A stretch of 7,790 nucleotides of DNA. Source: Nitriliruptoraceae bacterium (GTDB taxonomy: Bacteria > Actinomycetota > Nitriliruptoria > Nitriliruptorales > Nitriliruptoraceae). The notes below the pieces were generated by a model, which did not search any database, was not told where the DNA came from, and was given only the letters and a program-made list of their open reading frames with translations. Positions 5,218 to 7,790 of the stretch are shown piece after piece. The number at the start of each line of letters is the position of its first letter. Positions within the stretch are counted from its first letter, which is position 1. The translations under genes and the position numbers were made by a program. Where the stretch lies: the NCBI GenBank assembly GCA_007121975.1, contig SKJO01000477.1, positions 1 through 7,790 on the forward strand, read 5' to 3'.

Positions 5218-5568
5218 ATGAGTGAATCCCCCGTCCTGAGCCCCCAGGCGTTGCTGGTCGATGGGAGCGAGGCGATGCTGCGCCCCCGGGTTGCGCTGCA
5301 TCCGGGCGTCGAGCACACGATCCTGTGGCGGCAGGGCCGTGACGTCTCCGGGCTGCTGTGGATCCAAGGCGGCTTCGAGGTTCCCGAGCACACCCACGGG
5401 CGCAGCGAGCACCACGTCTGGGTCCTCGCGGGCCGGGCCCGGGTCGGCGATCGCACCGTGGGACCGGGCAGCTACTGGCACGTGCCGGTCGGCGTGCCCC
5501 ACCACATCGCCGGGGTGGCACCCGAGGGCTGCACGCTGGCCTACCAGTTCGTGTCGCGCGCCGGCTGA
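5218..5568 (+). CDS. Small single-domain cupin protein
   Basis: A 116-residue protein consisting of one cupin barrel. Cupin motif 1 is GFEVPEHTHGRSEHHVWVLAG, residues 52-72, with metal ligands His58, His60 and Glu64. Motif 2 is GSYWHVPVGVPHH, residues 84-96, with His95 as the fourth ligand. A bound divalent metal is therefore likely. Two more histidines (65, 66) next to Glu64 are unusual. There is no second domain, signal peptide or membrane segment. Single cupins range from sugar isomerases and dioxygenases to sensor domains of anti-sigma factors (ChrR type), and the sequence does not decide between them. It lies downstream of deoD, separated by a hairpin, and converges on the lactate permease gene with 21 bases between stops, so it is probably transcribed alone or with deoD. 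Confidence 0.9.
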   Translation: MSESPVLSPQALLVDGSEAMLRPRVALHPGVEHTILWRQGRDVSGLLWIQGGFEVPEHTHGRSEHHVWVLAGRARVGDRTVGPGSYWHVPVGVPHHIAGVAPEGCTLAYQFVSRAG

Positions 5569-5601
5569 CGCGGCGAATGCGCGTCGGCTTCACCCGCCGC
5601 G
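5569..5601. terminator. Terminator-like inverted repeat between cupin and permease genes
   Basis: CGCGGCG (5569-5575) and CGCCGCG (5595-5601) form a perfect 7-bp stem with a 19-base loop that spans the gap between two converging stops. It begins right after the cupin TGA and reaches into the last codons of the permease. The position fits a shared terminator. The long loop and lack of a T-run keep confidence moderate. Confidence 0.35.
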
Positions 5602-7125
5602 CGCGAGCCAGGCCTGCACCACCACCGACGCGATCACCGCCAGCAGCAGGATCCCGGCGCCGCCGAGGTTGCGGCGCAGGACCTCGCCCTCACGCCGTGA
5701 GGCACCGGCAGCGGTGGTCCCCACCGTGATCACCGCCGGCGACAGCGCGTTGCCGATGTTGCCGCCGGCGGTCTGGCCCGAGAGCAGGATGGTGGCGCTG
5801 ATCCCCAGCACCGCCGCGACCTCGGCCTGCAGCGAACTGAACAGGGCGTTGGACGCGGTGGTGCTCCCGGTCAGCACGGTGCCGAGCGTGCCGAGTGGTG
5901 CCGACACGACCAGGAATCCTCGGCCCAGCAACGTGCTCAGTCCCTGCGCGACCGCGGCGATCATGCCGGCGTCGGTCATGATCGCGGCGAGCACCGCCAG
6001 CCACACGATCGGGGGAGCCACGCTGCGGGCCCGCCGCGAGAAGTGTCGCAGCGACTCGTGGCTGGTACCCGGCGACCACCAGCCGCGCCGGCGGTACACG
6101 ACGATGGCGACCATCACGGCGAGCAGCACGTAGGGCAGCGGGTGCAGCAGCGGCCGGAACACGGGGGTGACCGCGGACGCCGAGGTGGAGAAGCCGAACG
6201 CGGCCTCGACGCCGGGGAGGACCGGCGCCAGCTCGGGCACGCGGTCGAGCAGGGCACGCACCGGCGGGAGCGCGAACCCGATGGTGGCGGCCACCGTCAG
6301 CACCGCGTAGGGCAGGGCGGCGGCCAGCAGGTCCCCGCCGGCGGGCCGGGGACGGCCCCGGCCGGGCAGCAGCAGCCAGCAGGCGGCCAGACCCACGAGC
6401 CCGGCGGCGGTGGATCCCAGCGCCGGCTGGGCGCTGACGACCAGCACCAGCGTGAGCGCCATGGCGGTGCCGATCACCAGCGCGCGCCAGGTGTCTCCGG
6501 GGGAGCGGCGGCCACGGGTGAGCACCAGCAGGCCCGACAGGATCGCGTTGAGCCCGAGCACGACGCCGGCGCGCAGCGCGAACTGCCGGGCGTCGCCTTG
6601 GCTGAGCCGGGCGGTGGCCTCGGCCATGAAGTAGCTCGAGCCCATCGAGCCGAAGGTCACCGACCACTGGTAGCCGATCAGGCAGGCGGCCACGGCCGCC
6701 ACCGGCGCCATGCCCCGTCGCACCAGCAGGGGTGCGCTCATCGCGATCGGCGCGCCGAACCCGGCCGCGCCCTGCAGGAAGGAGGGCAGCGCGAAGGCCA
6801 GCAGCAGCAGCGCGCGGCCGTCGGTGGGCGCCAGCCGATCGGTCGCCAGCGCCAGGTGCCCGAGGGCTCCCGAGCGGTCGAGCACCTCGAACAGCAGCAG
6901 GGCCGGCAGCACGATCGCCAGGATCCACAGCCCGGTCCAGGTGCCGCGCAGGACCGCGACGCCCAGTTCGGTGGCGTTGAGGCCGTAGACGAGCAGGGCC
7001 AGGACGGCCGCCACCCCGACCGCCGTGCGGGCGCTGGCCGGCAGCGGCCGGTCGCGCAGCACGAGCGTGGTGAGCAGGAGCACCGGCGCGGTCCCGAGCA
7101 GGACCGCCCACACCGGCCAGGTCAC
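5590..7125 (-). CDS. lctP: L-lactate permease family transporter (LctP/LldP)
   Basis: An inner-membrane proton symporter for lactate, possibly also glycolate. At 511 residues it is slightly shorter than E. coli LldP (551). Almost the whole chain is hydrophobic, with roughly 12-14 membrane helices. The family's conserved stretches are clear: FLQGAAGFGAPIAMSAPLLV (116-135), GYQWSVTFGSMGSSY (151-165), LTGSTTASNALFSSLQAEVA (418-437) and QTAGGNIGNALSPAVIT (451-467), matching GAAGFGAP, FTGSDTSSNALFSALQ and TTGG-(x)5-SPQ in LldP. A charged loop (344-366) separates the two halves. The GTG start at 7125 has AAGGAGG four bases upstream. The gene follows the carboxyltransferase gene in the same direction after 69 bases and is probably in one operon with it. 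No lactate dehydrogenase (lldD or lutABC) or regulator (lldR) is visible, so substrate assignment rests on family alone. Confidence 0.93.
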   Translation of the reverse strand: MTWPVWAVLLGTAPVLLLTTLVLRDRPLPASARTAVGVAAVLALLVYGLNATELGVAVLRGTWTGLWILAIVLPALLLFEVLDRSGALGHLALATDRLAPTDGRALLLLAFALPSFLQGAAGFGAPIAMSAPLLVRRGMAPVAAVAACLIGYQWSVTFGSMGSSYFMAEATARLSQGDARQFALRAGVVLGLNAILSGLLVLTRGRRSPGDTWRALVIGTAMALTLVLVVSAQPALGSTAAGLVGLAACWLLLPGRGRPRPAGGDLLAAALPYAVLTVAATIGFALPPVRALLDRVPELAPVLPGVEAAFGFSTSASAVTPVFRPLLHPLPYVLLAVMVAIVVYRRRGWWSPGTSHESLRHFSRRARSVAPPIVWLAVLAAIMTDAGMIAAVAQGLSTLLGRGFLVVSAPLGTLGTVLTGSTTASNALFSSLQAEVAAVLGISATILLSGQTAGGNIGNALSPAVITVGTTAAGASRREGEVLRRNLGGAGILLLAVIASVVVQAWLARGG

Positions 7126-7129
7126 GCCA

Positions 7130-7136
7130 CCTCCTT
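7130..7136 (-). promoter_or_regulatory. Ribosome binding site of the lactate permease gene
   Basis: AAGGAGG on the - strand is nearly a perfect match to the 16S anti-Shine-Dalgarno and lies 4 bases before the GTG at 7125. The short spacer is slightly tight. The site is itself inside a short open frame that ends in a GTGA overlap with this start. Confidence 0.75.
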
Positions 7137-7161
7137 GGGGTCGTCGTGCATGTCGTGACCG

Positions 7162-7191
7162 GGGTCGTCGGCGACCCGTGGCCGAACCACG
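7162..7191 (-). other. Two adjacent hairpins between the carboxyltransferase and permease genes
   Basis: Right after the carboxyltransferase stop, CGTGG and CCACG (7177-7181 with 7187-7191) form a 5-bp stem with a 5-base loop. Next to it, GGGTCG and CGACCC (7162-7167 with 7172-7177) form a 6-bp stem with a 4-base loop; the two share one base. A 10-base direct repeat, GGGGTCGTCG on the + strand, occurs at 7137-7146 and 7161-7170. Together these could be an intercistronic stability or attenuation element that tunes permease expression. Confidence 0.35.
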
Positions 7192-7194
7192 AGC

Positions 7195-7790
7195 CTACTG
7201 AGTGGGGTCCGGGATCGCGCCCGGCCCGTAGCGTGCCCGGCGCCGCTCGAGGCGGTCGGGTTCGGCGTCGAGTTCGCGCAGAGCCGCCACCAGTCCGGCG
7301 CGCAGCGCCGCCGCGGCGGTGGCGGGGTCGGCGGTGGTGGGGCCGGGCAGGATCCGGTCGACGATGCCCAGTTCGCGCAGCTCCCCGGCGGTGGGGCGCA
7401 GCAGACCGGCGACCTCCCGGGCCCGCGAGGTGTCGCGGTGCAGGATCGAGGCCGCACCCTCCGGGGCGATGACCTCGAACACCGCGTCGTCCTGGAGCAG
7501 CAGCCGGTCGGTGCAGCCCAGCGCCAACGCCCCGCCCGAGCCGCCCTCGCCGGTCACCACCGCCACCGTGGGTGCGGTGACCGACAGGGTGGCGACGAAG
7601 GCCTCGGCGATGCCCACCGCCAGCCCACCCCGGTCGGACACCGCGGACGGGTCGGCGCCCGGCGTGTCGATCAGGGTCACCAGCGGCACCTGCCAGCGCC
7701 GGGCGAGCTCGGCGGCCCGCCGCACCTTGCGGTAGCCGGCCGGTCCGGGCTGCCCGCGGGGTTCGCTGGGCACCGGCCGCCCACCACGCC
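7195..7790 (-). CDS. accA: Acetyl/acyl-CoA carboxylase carboxyltransferase, AccA-type C-terminal part (partial)
   Basis: This is the C-terminal end of a carboxyltransferase that moves CO2 from biotin to acetyl-CoA or a related acyl-CoA, making malonyl-CoA for fatty acid synthesis. The 5' part lies beyond the right edge; the frame stays open to base 7790, and the GTG at 7773 is internal because residues before it (RGGRPVP) continue the AccA alignment. Motifs match E. coli AccA: GPAGYRK before the helix, LIDTPGADP (7648-7674), the oxyanion-forming GEGGSGGALALG (7516-7551), VIAPEGAASIL (7441-7473), and the ELGIVDRILP tail. Lysine-rich regions of the E. coli protein are arginine-rich here. Many actinobacteria use AccD5-like subunits instead, but others carry an AccD-AccA fusion, so this may be the alpha half of such a fusion; the missing N-terminus prevents a decision. 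It lies upstream of, and likely co-transcribed with, the lactate permease gene. Confidence 0.9.
   Translation of the reverse strand, partial: RGGRPVPSEPRGQPGPAGYRKVRRAAELARRWQVPLVTLIDTPGADPSAVSDRGGLAVGIAEAFVATLSVTAPTVAVVTGEGGSGGALALGCTDRLLLQDDAVFEVIAPEGAASILHRDTSRAREVAGLLRPTAGELRELGIVDRILPGPTTADPATAAAALRAGLVAALRELDAEPDRLERRRARYGPGAIPDPTQ

Noticed and set aside
6043..7158. A 371-codon Gln/Gly/His-rich open frame on the + strand opposite the permease
   Set aside because: The composition is the mirror of a Leu/Ala/Pro-rich membrane protein in GC-rich DNA, with no recognisable domain. The - strand frame matches the LctP family along its whole length.
1..7790. tRNA or rRNA genes, CRISPR arrays, insertion sequences, integrases, toxin-antitoxin or defence genes
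   Set aside because: I looked for these on both strands and found no matching gene, regular repeat spacing, terminal inverted repeats or target duplications. Coding sequence fills nearly the whole window.

Overview
The window is very GC-rich throughout, with G or C at almost every third codon position. It uses GTG as well as ATG starts, has strong GGAGG-type ribosome binding sites and shows TANNNT -10 boxes with no clear -35. This points to a high-GC actinobacterium. The genus cannot be fixed from the sequence; an environmental actinomycete such as a Pseudonocardiales or Geodermatophilales member would fit, but that is a guess. There are no RNA genes, insertion sequences, prophage genes, CRISPR arrays or origins. 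Eight genes plus one fragment are packed tightly, and the longest gap is 192 bases.

Region 1 (1-2035, + strand) holds the last codons of a proton-translocating transhydrogenase alpha subunit, then the whole beta subunit (pntB), coupled by a 4-base stop/start overlap. An unrecognised protein of about 169 residues follows. Region 2 (2039-4164) starts with a compact convergent terminator. It then has a Sir2-family NAD-dependent protein deacylase on the - strand and, divergent from it, an amidase-signature hydrolase on the + strand. Their start codons are 82 bases apart. Their two -10 boxes lie symmetrically on the arms of one imperfect 36-bp inverted repeat.

Region 3 (4165-5568, + strand) holds a hexameric-type purine nucleoside phosphorylase (deoD), whose -10 box sits exactly in the centre of another inverted repeat, and a small single-domain cupin. 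Region 4 (5590-7790, - strand) holds a lactate/glycolate permease of the LctP family. It is preceded by the C-terminal part of an AccA-type carboxyltransferase that runs off the right edge. The 69 bases between these two genes contain two adjacent hairpins and could encode a very short peptide coupled to the permease start.

Functionally this is a housekeeping and accessory-metabolism stretch. Transhydrogenase balances NADH/NADPH, the sirtuin consumes NAD+ for protein deacylation, deoD salvages purine nucleosides, and the permease with the carboxyltransferase links lactate uptake to acyl-CoA metabolism. I see no strong case for a new multi-gene system. The items most worth a second look are the mirror-symmetric divergent promoter, the deoD operator-like dyad, the unrecognised gene after pntB, and residue changes at key positions in PntB and the sirtuin.
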